From the NCBI GenBank assembly GCA_900467745.1, contig UBQW01000001.1, positions 110,006-174,005 of the forward strand: 64,000 nucleotides of DNA, read 5' to 3'. This DNA is from Hyphomicrobiales bacterium (GTDB lineage: Bacteria > Pseudomonadota > Alphaproteobacteria > Rhizobiales > Rhizobiaceae). Made by a program: the position numbers and the translations under genes. Every line of letters starts with the position of its first letter. The first letter of the stretch is position 1. Positions 36,491-46,044 of the stretch are shown piece after piece. The notes below the pieces were generated by a model. That model did no database searches. It was given only the letters and a program-made list of their open reading frames with translations, and had not been told where the DNA came from.

Positions 36491-38542
36491 TCAGTTCACG
36501 ACGTCGGGAACGTTGGCCTTCAGCTCCTTGATCCAGACCCGCGCATTGCCATCGGACGGCGCGCGCCAGTCGCCGCGTGGCGAAAGCGACCCGCCCGACG
36601 TGACCTTCGGCCCGTTCGGCGAGGCCGAGCGCTTGAACTGGCTGATGGTGAAGAAGCGGAAGAGGAACGTTTCCATCCACTTCTTGATCACGGGAAGATC
36701 GAAGGCGCGGCGCTTGTCCTCGGGGAAATGCGGCGGCCAGACACCGGCGTCGACATCCTTCCACGCAGAGTAAGCGAGGAAAGCCACCTTCGACGGCCGC
36801 AGCCCGAAACGGGTGGTGTAAAACAGCGCGAAATCGTGCAGATCGTAGGGACCGATCTTGTCTTCCGTGCTCTGCATCACCCCGTTCTCGTCAGCGGGAA
36901 CGAGCTCCGGCGAGATCAGCGTGCCGAGAATGCGCTCCAGCGTGGCCTTCGCGTCGGCGTCGAAATCGCCGGTGCGGATGACCCAGCGGATGAGGTGCTG
37001 GATCAGCGTCTTTGGCACCGAGGCGTTGACATTATAATGGCTCATCTGGTCGCCAACCCCATAGGTCGACCACCCCAAACCGATTTCCGACAAGTCGCCT
37101 GTGCCGAGCACCAGCGCGTTGCGCTGGTTGGCGGCGCGGAACAGGAAGTCGGTGCGCAGCCCGGCCTGCACGTTTTCGAAGGTCACGTCATAGACCGGCT
37201 GCCCGCCGGAGAACGGATGTTTGAGGTCGCGCAGCAACTGCAGCGCCAGCGGCTTGATATCGATCTCTTCCGCCGTCACCCCGATGCTGCGCATCAGCGC
37301 CCAGGCGTTCGACTTGGTCTCGTCGCCGGTGGCAAAGCCCGGCATGGTGAAGCACAAAATGTCGGAACGCGGCCAGCCGAGCTTGTCATAGGCGCGCGCC
37401 GCCACCAGCAGCGCATGCGTGGAATCAAGCCCGCCCGAGATCCCCAGGCAAAGCCGCTTGATCCCCGTCGAGCGCAGGCGCTTCATCAAGCCCTGTACCT
37501 GAATGTTGAAGGTCTCGTAGCAATCCTGGTCCAGCCGGCTCTCGTCAGCAGGCACGAACGGGAAGCGCGCGACATCACGCTCCAGCCCGATATCGCCCTG
37601 CGGCGCCTGGAACTGGAAGCCGATGCGCCGAAACGCGCGATCGGGCGTCAGGTTGAGCGTCGCAGCATCGTTGAAGGTCCCGGTGCGCAAGCGCTCCAGC
37701 CGCAGCCGCTCGACATCGATGTCGGCAACGCACATCTGCGACGTCATCGGGAAACGCTCGGTCTCCGATAGCATCGAGCCAAGCTCGTAGATGCAGGCCT
37801 GTCCGTCCCACGCCAGATCCGTCGTCGATTCGCCGGGCCCGGCGGCCGAATAAATATAGGCAGACAGGCTGCGTGACGATTGCGAGGCGCAGAGCAGCTT
37901 GCGGGTTTCCGCCTTGCCGACGGTGATGTTGCTCGCCGACAGGTTGGTCAGGATGAGCGCGCCGCCGAGCGCGCCGAAATCGCTCGGCGCGGCCGGCGCC
38001 CAGAGATCCTCGCAGATCTCGATATGGAAGCTGAAATCGGGCCGATCCTCGGCCGCGAAGATCATGTCGATACCAAAAGGCACGGTCTCGCCGGCGACCC
38101 CGATCGTCTGGCCCCGCACCGTCCGCCCGGAGGCAAACCAGCGCTTCTCGTAGAATTCGCGATAATTGGGCAGATGCACCTTCGGCACGACGCCGAGAAT
38201 ACGGCCGGCGTGAATGGCGATGGCGCAGTTATAAAGCCGCCCCTCGTGCTGCAGCGGCGCGCCCACCAGGAGAACCGGGGTCAATGCCGCACTCGCCGCC
38301 ACGATCTCGGCAATCGACGCATCCACCGCCTTCAATAGCGCGTCTTGTCCGAGAAGGTCATCGATGGAATAGCCCGATATTCCGAGTTCCGGAAAGACCA
38401 TCAGGCCGACACCCTGCTGATGGCCCTGCCGCGCCATATCGAGTGTCGCCTTCGAATTGAAATCAGGATCGCCAACCTCGCAGATCGGCGTGCAAGCCGC
38501 CACGCGGACAAATCCCTGATCATAAACCGAATAGAAATTCAC
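36491..38542 (-). CDS. nadE: Glutamine-dependent NAD+ synthetase
   Basis: A 683-residue two-domain enzyme that makes NAD+ from deamido-NAD+, ATP and glutamine. The N-terminal nitrilase-like glutaminase has the Glu-Lys-Cys triad in MVFPELGISGY, VPKVHLPNYREFYEKRWF and HIEICEDLW. The C-terminal synthetase has the P-loop-like LGISGGLDSTHALLV and VGDQMSHYNVNASVPKTLI. Length matches the long actinobacterial/alphaproteobacterial type (about 680). I start at GTG 38542, preceded by GGAGG six bases upstream; the ten upstream codons lack such a site. Confidence 0.96.
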   Translation of the reverse strand: MNFYSVYDQGFVRVAACTPICEVGDPDFNSKATLDMARQGHQQGVGLMVFPELGISGYSIDDLLGQDALLKAVDASIAEIVAASAALTPVLLVGAPLQHEGRLYNCAIAIHAGRILGVVPKVHLPNYREFYEKRWFASGRTVRGQTIGVAGETVPFGIDMIFAAEDRPDFSFHIEICEDLWAPAAPSDFGALGGALILTNLSASNITVGKAETRKLLCASQSSRSLSAYIYSAAGPGESTTDLAWDGQACIYELGSMLSETERFPMTSQMCVADIDVERLRLERLRTGTFNDAATLNLTPDRAFRRIGFQFQAPQGDIGLERDVARFPFVPADESRLDQDCYETFNIQVQGLMKRLRSTGIKRLCLGISGGLDSTHALLVAARAYDKLGWPRSDILCFTMPGFATGDETKSNAWALMRSIGVTAEEIDIKPLALQLLRDLKHPFSGGQPVYDVTFENVQAGLRTDFLFRAANQRNALVLGTGDLSEIGLGWSTYGVGDQMSHYNVNASVPKTLIQHLIRWVIRTGDFDADAKATLERILGTLISPELVPADENGVMQSTEDKIGPYDLHDFALFYTTRFGLRPSKVAFLAYSAWKDVDAGVWPPHFPEDKRRAFDLPVIKKWMETFLFRFFTISQFKRSASPNGPKVTSGGSLSPRGDWRAPSDGNARVWIKELKANVPDVVN

Positions 38543-38696
38543 GAATGCCTCCAGCAGCCAAGCGCTTCGCAAGGATCATTACATCCAAATGCGGCAGCGC
38601 AAAACCGCATCTCTTTGCAATGCTGCTTCCTCAAGGGCTCATTCTTGCAAACTTCTGAAACATGTCTCAATCGGAACTTTACCTGAAGTTGCACAC

Positions 38697-38715
38697 ATCG
38701 CGAATATATCGCGAT
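38697..38715. promoter_or_regulatory. 7-5-7 inverted repeat between nadE and the AlaDH/PNT gene
   Basis: ATCGCGA (38697-38703) and TCGCGAT (38709-38715) flank ATATA in the divergent 270-bp space, 98 bp before the AlaDH/PNT start. The inner TCGCGA is itself palindromic. A candidate operator with no adjacent regulator gene. Confidence 0.35.
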
Positions 38716-38812
38716 CATCGGTGAAAAATTACAAAACTGTCATAAAACGATGAGGTCAACGCCCTATAGCGACCGCGCGCGCCCTTCGGTTTTTCCACCA
38801 ACAGAGTTCTGA

Positions 38813-39901
38813 ATGCCAAACCTCGCTCCCGTCCACGCTGGACTGCTCCGGGAAACTATGCCCGGTGAGCGGCGCGTGGCGTTGACGCCCGAGGATGTCG
38901 GCAGCCTATCGACCCGCTTTTCGATCAGCTTCGAGCGCGGCTGCGCCGCCGCCGCCGGCTATGAGGATGAAGCCTATATCGCAGCCGGTGCACGGCCCGC
39001 CAGCCGCGAGACGATCGGGCGCGACTGCAATCTCTTCGTCAGCATCCGCAAGCCGCAGGACGCGCGCGGCTTCGCAGGATCCCCGACCCTGCTCTTCCTC
39101 GGCTCGGCGCTCGACACCAGCGAGCCGGTCGCCCGCGGCCTCATGCTCGACCTCGCGCGCCTCGAAGGCGTCGCGGATGCCGGCAGCATGGACGTGGCGA
39201 CGCGACAGGCGGCCATCTGCGGCCACGCCGCGGTTCTCGAAGGCGCCCGCCAACTCGGCATCGGCCACCCGATGCTTGTCATGGATGGCGCAAAGGCACG
39301 TCCGATCAAGATGGCTGCCCTTGGCGCTGGCGCGGCTGCCCTCCAGGCGATCGCTACCGCCCGCCGTCTCGGCGCCCTCACCTATCTTTTCGGTTTCACC
39401 GACGACGATCGCGAACGGGCCGAACGATTGGGCGCGAAGTTCGTGGCGATGAACCCCTCGCTCGCTAGCGCCCACGCTTCGACAACCGACGCTCTAGTCG
39501 CAGCCAGCCGCAAGCAGCTGACCGACCAGTTGCAGGACATGCAACTCATCTTATCCAGTGTCGGCGGCTCGACCGGGCGCGCACCTGTTTTGATTGACGA
39601 CGCATCGCTCCCCCTGCTGACGGCGGGCACCGTCATCATCGATCTCGAGGCCGCCGCCGGCGGCAATTGCGCGATGACCAAGGTGAACGAAATCATCGCC
39701 CATAACGACATTAGCATTGTCGGAACAACTACTTTAGCGAGTGCCGATGCGCACCAGTCGAGCCACCTCTTTAGCGAGGGCGTTCGCAGGATGCTGGAGC
39801 GGCTAACGACACCGGACGGCCGCCTTCAATTCGACCTTGAAGACCCGTTGACCCGCCATCTGATTGGCGAACGATTCGCTGGCGTGAGTGCTGCATCATG
39901 A
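38813..39901 (+). CDS. Stand-alone alanine-dehydrogenase/PNT-family protein
   Basis: A 362-residue protein of the AlaDH/transhydrogenase-alpha family. The N-terminal domain begins LLRETMPGERRVALTPEDVGSL and contains SIRKPQDARG. The nucleotide-binding part resembles PntA (IKMAALGAGAAALQAIATARRLGA), but the glycine loop GxGxxG reads GAGAAAL, with the last glycine replaced. The GDYVxR-like blocks of catalytic PntA are hard to see. There is no pntB or second alpha subunit beside it, so a proton-pumping transhydrogenase is unlikely. It may be a diverged soluble dehydrogenase. The ribosome site is weak. Confidence 0.75.
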   Translation: MPNLAPVHAGLLRETMPGERRVALTPEDVGSLSTRFSISFERGCAAAAGYEDEAYIAAGARPASRETIGRDCNLFVSIRKPQDARGFAGSPTLLFLGSALDTSEPVARGLMLDLARLEGVADAGSMDVATRQAAICGHAAVLEGARQLGIGHPMLVMDGAKARPIKMAALGAGAAALQAIATARRLGALTYLFGFTDDDRERAERLGAKFVAMNPSLASAHASTTDALVAASRKQLTDQLQDMQLILSSVGGSTGRAPVLIDDASLPLLTAGTVIIDLEAAAGGNCAMTKVNEIIAHNDISIVGTTTLASADAHQSSHLFSEGVRRMLERLTTPDGRLQFDLEDPLTRHLIGERFAGVSAAS

Positions 39902-40244
39902 CCGAAGGACAACCGTAATTCGGCAATAGTATTGCATTGCAGCACGATAGACGTGCATAAGCATTTCGCCATATAGTATTGAGATAGCTCGATTATTGGG
40001 ATTGGGCTGCTGATGAACCGCGTTCATCGTCGTAAAAGTTGCCTTTCTGCAACACCGTCTTTTTGCATCGCAAATATAACGAATTATGACTGTATCTGTA
40101 ATTGATACATTTAAGCCGAAATGTAATTTGCCGGTCACGGGAACATCACGTCCCCGTGAGGGCTTGTTTAAAAAATTGGGGTAGGTAGGAGCCGTTTTCG
40201 GCAGCAATAACCTGTGCCCAATCCTAAATAGATTGGACTCAACT
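39902..40244. promoter_or_regulatory. AT-rich leader and promoter region of the porin gene
   Basis: A 343-bp region, AT-rich up to about 40130. TCACGGG (40135-40141) pairs with CCCGTGA (40153-40159), giving a hairpin that would sit about 85 bases before the start codon, probably in the 5' leader. Porin mRNAs are common small-RNA targets, so a structured leader is plausible. No small gene is supported. Confidence 0.45.
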
Positions 40245-41252
40245 ATGACTATTCGTATGATGCTCATCAGCTCGGCAGCGGCTCTCGCCGCCGTATCGGG
40301 CGCTCAGGCTGCAGACGCTATCGTCGCTGCTGAACCGGAAGCTGTAGAATACGTTCGCGTTTGCGACGCTTACGGCACCGGCTACTTCTACATCCCGGGC
40401 ACGGAAACCTGCCTCAAGGTTGGCGGTTACCTCCGTTTTGAAGTCTACGGCGGCCCGAACCAGAAGGGCACCTCGGACTGGAACGCTCGTACGCGCGCCC
40501 AGGTTCAGTTCACCGCCAAGAGCGACACCGAGTACGGCCCGCTGACCGGCGTTATCGTTCTCCGTAACAACGGCGACAACTCTTCGACGACCACGACGCT
40601 CGACTCCGCTTACATCGACATCGCTGGCCTGCGCGCTGGTCTGTTCTATGGCTGGTGGGACGATGGTCTCTCTGGCGAAACCGATGACATCGGCTCGCCG
40701 GTAACCCTGCGCAACTCCATTCGCTACCAGTACGAAACCAGCGACTTCTACGCTGGTATCGCAATCGACGAACTGGAAGACGGCTACTACAAGCCGGGTG
40801 AAACCGCCAACAACTTCGGCGTTGCCGCTGCTATCGGCGGTAAGGCTGGCGCCTTCACGTACCAGATCACCGGCGGTTACGACACCGACAACGAAGAAGG
40901 TGCAGTTCGCGCCATGGGTACCGTTGCAATCGGTCCTGGCACGCTCGGCCTCGCTGGCGTTTACTCGTCTGGCCCGAACTCCTACTACAACAAGTCCGAG
41001 TGGGCAGTGGCTGTCGAATACGCCATCAAGGCAACCGACAAGCTGAAGATCACCCCTGCATTCCAGTACTACGGCAACTACGGCATCACTGCCGGCCAGT
41101 TCCGTGACAACTACGACGCTTGGAAGGCCGGCCTCACGGTTGACTACCAGATCGTTGACAACCTCTACGTCAAGGCAACCGTGGACTACACGGACGCCGA
41201 CAACGCAGACAGCATCACCAAGGGCTTCTTCCGCCTGCAGCGCGCATTCTAA
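40245..41252 (+). CDS. ropA: RopA-type outer-membrane porin
   Basis: A 335-residue alphaproteobacterial porin (Porin_2 family). Signal peptide MLISSAAALAAVSGAQA is followed by the typical ADAIVAAEPEAVEYVRVCDAYGTGYFYIPGTETCLKVGGYLR with its two conserved cysteines, alternating amphipathic beta strands, and a terminal phenylalanine (FFRLQRAF) for BAM recognition. Codon choice shifts to a narrow set with many GGC/GCT/AAC codons, as in highly expressed genes. ATG 40245 is preferred to the in-frame TTG at 40233 because it matches the family's N-terminus. Confidence 0.95.
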   Translation: MTIRMMLISSAAALAAVSGAQAADAIVAAEPEAVEYVRVCDAYGTGYFYIPGTETCLKVGGYLRFEVYGGPNQKGTSDWNARTRAQVQFTAKSDTEYGPLTGVIVLRNNGDNSSTTTTLDSAYIDIAGLRAGLFYGWWDDGLSGETDDIGSPVTLRNSIRYQYETSDFYAGIAIDELEDGYYKPGETANNFGVAAAIGGKAGAFTYQITGGYDTDNEEGAVRAMGTVAIGPGTLGLAGVYSSGPNSYYNKSEWAVAVEYAIKATDKLKITPAFQYYGNYGITAGQFRDNYDAWKAGLTVDYQIVDNLYVKATVDYTDADNADSITKGFFRLQRAF

Positions 41253-41276
41253 TAAACTTCGGGCGCCACTCTTCAA

Positions 41277-41304
41277 TCACGCCGGATCCTCTGATCCGGC
41301 GTGA
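41277..41304. terminator. Strong hairpin after the porin gene
   Basis: A 12-bp perfect stem, TCACGCCGGATC (41277-41288) with GATCCGGCGTGA (41293-41304), closes a CTCT loop 24 bp after the porin stop. It lacks a long T-run but is well placed to end porin transcription and stabilise the mRNA 3' end. Confidence 0.75.
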
Positions 41305-41415
41305 GCGAGGAATGGCGCCCGAATCAGGTGTTTCTGATCAGATTGACCTCCGATCAGTTTACGGAAGGTGGTTCGGTTTCCCTGCTGAGCCACCTTTTGC
41401 TATTGGCTGAATGGA

Positions 41416-41904
41416 TTATTCCGCGGCGTCACGCCGGTCGGCCGCACGTGTACCGGCAGCATCAAGCTTGTGCCGCTCGACATCGAGGCGACGCAGCTCC
41501 GCGACGCTATCCTCGACTGTCACCGCTCCCAGCATATCGACAACCGCCTGCTCCGCCCGGTCGCAGAGATATTCGGAGAGATCGCCGATATTCTCGCCCA
41601 CCAGACCCGCATGCGGGATTTCGTGGCGCGTCGCCCAGAGCTTCCTGCTTCCCGTCACCGCCGCATAAATCTCGCTGAGCAGGATTTCCTTGCTCGGCCG
41701 CGCCAGCCTGATTCCGCCCTTGCTCCCCGCTGCCGAAACGAGAATGCCGCTCTCCGTCAGCGGCGGCAGCAGCTTGCGCACGAAGCTCGCATTCGTGTCG
41801 AGCCCCACCGCAAGCGATTGGCTCGTCGAGCGCACGTCGGCCTCGTCGTTGACGGCAACGCTGACAACGATCTGCATCGCCGTGGAAAAACGCGTATCGA
41901 TCAT
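41416..41904 (-). CDS. Rrf2-family regulator without a cysteine cluster
   Basis: A 162-residue Rrf2 regulator: DTRFSTAMQIVVSVAVNDEADVRSTSQSLAVGL, then NASFVRKLLPPLTESGILVSAAGSKGGIRLARP, as in the family's winged helix. Only one cysteine (LCDRAEQ) is present, so an Fe-S sensor is unlikely; it may sense by another route, as YwnA-like Rrf2 proteins do. The conserved N-terminus starts at ATG 41904; the frame is open 20 codons further. It is convergent with the porin gene and has no obvious partner. Confidence 0.88.
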   Translation of the reverse strand: MIDTRFSTAMQIVVSVAVNDEADVRSTSQSLAVGLDTNASFVRKLLPPLTESGILVSAAGSKGGIRLARPSKEILLSEIYAAVTGSRKLWATRHEIPHAGLVGENIGDLSEYLCDRAEQAVVDMLGAVTVEDSVAELRRLDVERHKLDAAGTRAADRRDAAE

Positions 41905-42064
41905 GCTGATCTTCAGCCTTGGTTGAAGGCAACAGGTGGCGGGGACACGGATTGACTGAGCCACACGCTGCAGCGGTAGAGGAAGTGATATTTCCCCTGA
42001 AATTGCATTGTCAATGAAGCCGATCCTAAATCACACTTGTTTGATACCCGGCTACCACTCTTAG

Positions 42065-43093
42065 CTAAAGCCAGCCGATCCGCCTGAGCGCCCACAGCGT
42101 CGCGATCGACGTGATCGTCACGAAACCAACGATGACGATGAACGCCCAGGTATCGTTGACCCCGGGTATCCCGCCGACATTCATCCCGAACAGCCCGGCC
42201 ACCACGCTGGGCGGCAAAAGCAGCGCCGCAAGAGCCGCCAGCCGGTTCGAATTGCGGGCGATGCGCTCGCTGATCACGGTCGACAAGTCATCGTGCAGAA
42301 TGCCCGTCCGGTCGCGGATCGCGTCGAGATATTCGATGAAGCGCATCAGCTTGTCGATCACTTCCCGCAGCCTCAGCTTGTCGCGTTCGAGCAACCATGG
42401 CGCATCGTCATGCTCGATACGGTTCAGCGCATCGCGCTGCGGCGCCAGATAGCGGCGCAGCTGCACGGAGCGGCGGCGCAAGAGCTTCAGCCGCTCGCGC
42501 ACCTCGCTCGCCTCGCCGTGAAAGATCATCTCGTCGAGCTCATCGACCTCCTCGTCCATTCCGTCGAGAACAGGTTCGAGGTCGCGCACCAGCTTCTCGC
42601 CGATCAGCGCCAGGAGATCGCCGCTGCGCTGCGGCCCCTTGCCCTTCTCCAGCGCCGCCCTGATATCACGAAGTGCCGTGATATAGTGCCCACTGTCGCG
42701 CAGCGAAACGACACGGTTGCCATCGACCCACAGATGCAGCGGCACGAGATCGAGCCCGGAATGTGGCTCCTCCGCCTCATCGGGAGCGGTGGCGCAAACG
42801 CCGCGCAGGATGATCAGCAATCCGTCATCGACTGGCTCGACGCGCGGCCGCGTCTCTTCCTCCAGCAGCGCTTCCGCCACGAAACTGTCGAAACCGCCCT
42901 TGGCGTTCACCCATTCGGCGGCCGCCGGATGATCGCGCTCCAGGTGCAGCCAGATCACGCCATCGCCCGGCTTCCAGGCGCAGACGTCATCCATGTCGAT
43001 CTGCCTGCAGCCGCCTCGCCCATCAAGGAGCAACGCAAAGCGTATCCCTGGTTCGACACCGTAGCTTGCCATCGGCGCACTCGCAGTCTTCAT
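42065..43093 (-). CDS. zntB: CorA/ZntB-family divalent metal transporter
   Basis: A 342-residue pentameric metal channel/transporter. A long cytoplasmic alpha/beta and helical-bundle domain (1-280) precedes two C-terminal membrane helices, with the selectivity motif GMN in LFGMNVGGIPG and the basic C-terminal end ALRRIGWL. The proline after GG and the tail favour ZntB (Zn2+/Cd2+ transport) over true CorA (Mg2+). Start ATG 43093 follows AAGGACC; the longer open frame upstream is not conserved-looking. Confidence 0.88.
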   Translation of the reverse strand: MKTASAPMASYGVEPGIRFALLLDGRGGCRQIDMDDVCAWKPGDGVIWLHLERDHPAAAEWVNAKGGFDSFVAEALLEEETRPRVEPVDDGLLIILRGVCATAPDEAEEPHSGLDLVPLHLWVDGNRVVSLRDSGHYITALRDIRAALEKGKGPQRSGDLLALIGEKLVRDLEPVLDGMDEEVDELDEMIFHGEASEVRERLKLLRRRSVQLRRYLAPQRDALNRIEHDDAPWLLERDKLRLREVIDKLMRFIEYLDAIRDRTGILHDDLSTVISERIARNSNRLAALAALLLPPSVVAGLFGMNVGGIPGVNDTWAFIVIVGFVTITSIATLWALRRIGWL

Positions 43094-43297
43094 TGCCGGT
43101 CCTTGCCCGCCGGGGGTGACGGAAATAGAGCCAACTCTCTGAATATTCGGAGGGATTCTAACATGTCGCGGAAACGACGCAACATCAGCCTTGCCCCGTG
43201 GCGCGGGTCGGGTCCATAAGGCCGCGAAAGCCCGCGCCACCCGCGCCCGTCATCCACAAGCCACATGCCTCTGGTCGTGCAGTTTGATAATTATGTC

Positions 43298-43312
43298 GTA
43301 GACAGGCTCTAC
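43298..43312. promoter_or_regulatory. Inverted repeat upstream of the FAD/GcvT gene
   Basis: GTAGA (43298-43302) and TCTAC (43308-43312) flank CAGGC, 57 bp before the start of the FAD/GcvT gene. A candidate promoter-proximal operator; the 275-bp region shows nothing else. Confidence 0.3.
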
Positions 43313-43368
43313 ACGTCGCGTTTCTATCCCTAAAATCCGATCTCAATATTCAATCAGGGTCGCACTCA

Positions 43369-45930
43369 ATGGCAGAGTTTCCTAAGCAGGCTAAGGTCGT
43401 CATCATCGGTCTCGGCGGCATCGTCGGCGCATCCATCGCCCATCACCTGATCGAGCGCGGATGGGACGACATCGTCGGCATCGACAAATCGGGTATCCCG
43501 ACCGACATCGGCTCGACCGCCCACGCCTCGGACTTCTGTTACACCACATCACACGACTATCTCTCGGTCTGGACCACCCAGTATTCGATCGATTTCTACG
43601 AGAAGATGGGCCACTACTCCCGCATCGGCGGTCTCGAAGTCGCCCGCACCGGCGATGACGCCTGGATGGAAGAGATCAAGCGCAAGCTGAGCTCCGCCAA
43701 GGCCTTCGGCACCCGCGCGCATTACGTTTCGCCCGCTGAGATCAAGGAAATGTTCCCGCTGATCGAGGAAGATCAGGTCCAGGGCGGCATGTTCGATCCC
43801 GACGCCGGCCTCGTCATTCCCCGCTCGCAGACCGTTGCCGGCAAGCTGGTCGATGCCGCCGAGAAATCCGGCAAGCTCAAGATGTTCGGCAACACGCCGG
43901 CTCAGTCGCTGATCGTCGAGGGCGGCCGCATCAAGGGCGTCGTCACCCATCGCGGCACGATCATGGCCGATCACGTCATCGTCTGCGCCGGCCTCTGGGG
44001 CCGCCTGATTGCCGAGATGGTCGGCGAAGACCTGCCGGTCATGCCGGTCGATCACCCCCTCACCTTCTTCGGCCCCTATAACGAGTTCGAAGGCACGGGC
44101 AAGGAAATCGGCTACCCGCTGCTGCGCGACCAGGGCAACTCCGCCTATATGCGCGACACCGGCGACCCGAAGACGACCGAAGGCGGCCAGATCGAGTGGG
44201 GCTATTACGAGACCACCAATCCGCGCATGTGCCACCCGCGCGAGCTTCTCGAAAAGCACGAGGCGCGCCTCTCGCCCTCGCAGCGCGACCTGGAAATGGA
44301 GCAGATCCTCGAGCCGCTCGAAAAGGCCATGGAACTGACGCCGATCCTCGGCGAACTCGGTTACAACGAAGGTCACTCTTTCAACGGCTTGCTGCAGGTC
44401 TCCGCCGCCGGCGGCCCCTCCTGCGGCGAGAGCCAGAAGGTACGCGGCCTCTGGTACTGCGTCGCCATCTGGGTCAAGGACGGCCCGGGCTACGGCAAGC
44501 TCATCGCCGACTGGATGACCGACGGCCGCACCGAGATCGACCACAACTCGATCGACTATTCCCGCTTCTATCCGCACCAGCTGACCGAGGACTTCATCGC
44601 CGGCCGCTGCTACGAAGCCGCGCAGAAGATCTACTTCCCCGCCGTCCACACCCGCGAACCCTACGCCTCTGGCCGCAACGCCAAGCGCTCGCCCTTCTAC
44701 GAGCGCGAAAAGGAACTCGGCGGCTACTTCATGGAGCTCGGCGGCTGGGAACGCGCCCATGGCTACAAGGCCAACGAGCACCTGCTGGAGAAATACGCCG
44801 ATCGCGTTCCCGTGCGCGAAAACGAATGGGACAACCGCCACTTCTGGCGCGTCTCCAACGCCGAGCATCTGGCGATGAGCGAGGATTGCGGCATCGTCAA
44901 CCTCAGCCACTTCCACATGGTCGACCTCGAAGGTCCCGATCATGTCGAGCTGCTTGAGTGGCTCTGCGCCGCCAAGATCGGTGGTGACGCAAACATCGGC
45001 AAGGGTATCTACACCCACTTCCTCGACGACGAGGGCATGGTGCGCGCCGACTTCACCGTCATCCGCATGGCCGACCGCTGCCGCCTCATCAACGGCGCCG
45101 ATGCCGGCCCGCGCGACTTCCACTACATGAAGCGCGTGGCCGAAGATCGCGGTCTCGACGTGACGATATCAGACGTCTCGGAAAAGTTCATCACGATCGG
45201 CATCTGGGGGCCCAACGCCCGCGACACGCTGAAGAAGGTCGTGGCCGATCCGGCAGCGCTCGATCCCGAAAACTTCGCCTTCGCGGCCATCAAGCCGATC
45301 GAGATCGCGGGCAAGACGGTCACCGCCTTCCGCATCTCCTATGTCGGCGAACAGGGCTGGGAGCTGCACATGAAGTACGAGGATGGCCTCGCCGTCTGGG
45401 ATGCGCTCCGCGCCACCGGTGTCATGCCCTTCGGCGTCGAGACCTACGCCAACTCGCGCCGCATGGAAAAGTCGCTGCGCCTGCAGAACGGCGACCTGCT
45501 CACCCAGTATAACCTGCTGGAAGCCGATCTCGCCCGCCCGAAGGTCAAGGAAGCCGATTTCCGCGGCAAGGCCAAGCACCTGGAATACAAGGCCCGCGAA
45601 CACCAGCCAGCAATGCTCTGCACGCTTGTCATGACCGAAAACACCGACAGCAAGGGCGTCAAGCGCTACCCCGTCGGCTCCATGCCGGTCATGGACCCGG
45701 AAACAGGCAAGTCGCTGGTCGATAGCCTCGGCCGCATCTCCTACACGACCTCGGTCGCCTACGGCCCGACCGTCGGCAAGAACATCGCGCTCGCCTACCT
45801 CCCGCAGGAATACTGCCAGGTCGGCCGCAAGCTCAATGTCGAATACTTTGCCGAGACCTATCCGGTCGAAGTCGTCAGCGTCGGCTACAAGCCGATCTAC
45901 GACCCCGAGAACCTGAAGCCGCGCACCTGA
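43369..45930 (+). CDS. FAD-dependent dimethylglycine/sarcosine dehydrogenase-type enzyme with GcvT domain
   Basis: An 853-residue two-part enzyme. The N-terminal DAO-type FAD domain has the dinucleotide motif IIGLGGIVGASIAHHL and GSTAHAS, whose histidine corresponds to the covalent flavin site in dimethylglycine dehydrogenase. The C-terminal half is a GcvT/aminomethyltransferase domain (HFHMVDLEGPDHVELLEWL; FRISYVGEQGWELHM; YNLLEADLARPKV) that passes the one-carbon unit to tetrahydrofolate. It probably oxidises an N-methylated glycine or betaine product. It stands alone, without soxBDAG genes, and ends in a strong terminator. Confidence 0.88.
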   Translation: MAEFPKQAKVVIIGLGGIVGASIAHHLIERGWDDIVGIDKSGIPTDIGSTAHASDFCYTTSHDYLSVWTTQYSIDFYEKMGHYSRIGGLEVARTGDDAWMEEIKRKLSSAKAFGTRAHYVSPAEIKEMFPLIEEDQVQGGMFDPDAGLVIPRSQTVAGKLVDAAEKSGKLKMFGNTPAQSLIVEGGRIKGVVTHRGTIMADHVIVCAGLWGRLIAEMVGEDLPVMPVDHPLTFFGPYNEFEGTGKEIGYPLLRDQGNSAYMRDTGDPKTTEGGQIEWGYYETTNPRMCHPRELLEKHEARLSPSQRDLEMEQILEPLEKAMELTPILGELGYNEGHSFNGLLQVSAAGGPSCGESQKVRGLWYCVAIWVKDGPGYGKLIADWMTDGRTEIDHNSIDYSRFYPHQLTEDFIAGRCYEAAQKIYFPAVHTREPYASGRNAKRSPFYEREKELGGYFMELGGWERAHGYKANEHLLEKYADRVPVRENEWDNRHFWRVSNAEHLAMSEDCGIVNLSHFHMVDLEGPDHVELLEWLCAAKIGGDANIGKGIYTHFLDDEGMVRADFTVIRMADRCRLINGADAGPRDFHYMKRVAEDRGLDVTISDVSEKFITIGIWGPNARDTLKKVVADPAALDPENFAFAAIKPIEIAGKTVTAFRISYVGEQGWELHMKYEDGLAVWDALRATGVMPFGVETYANSRRMEKSLRLQNGDLLTQYNLLEADLARPKVKEADFRGKAKHLEYKAREHQPAMLCTLVMTENTDSKGVKRYPVGSMPVMDPETGKSLVDSLGRISYTTSVAYGPTVGKNIALAYLPQEYCQVGRKLNVEYFAETYPVEVVSVGYKPIYDPENLKPRT

Positions 45931-45949
45931 TATCAGGTCGAGCCTCGCA

Positions 45950-45993
45950 AAACAAAACAGCCCGCGGGATCTCTCCCGCGGGCTGTTTTGTTT
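45950..45993. terminator. Strong bidirectional terminator
   Basis: Two perfectly complementary 19-base arms (45950-45968 and 45975-45993) with a GC-rich core (CAGCCCGCGGG) and A/T-rich bases flank a 6-base loop. The T-rich end on one strand and the A-rich start on the other give U-tracts both ways, suiting the convergent FAD/GcvT and cytochrome genes. Confidence 0.93.
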
Positions 45994-46044
45994 CCAGTCT
46001 CATGGAAAAAACCGGCAGCACTCTCGCGCTGCCGGCCTCTTATC

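Noticed and set aside
40233..40244. TTG start four codons upstream for the porin
   Set aside because: The ATG at 40245 gives a normal signal peptide at family length; there is no added support for TTG.
43549..45123. Long antisense frame inside the FAD/GcvT gene (also 1498-3000, 36434-37771, 47418-49154 elsewhere)
   Set aside because: All lie wholly opposite well-supported genes, have no recognisable domains, and result from high third-position GC.
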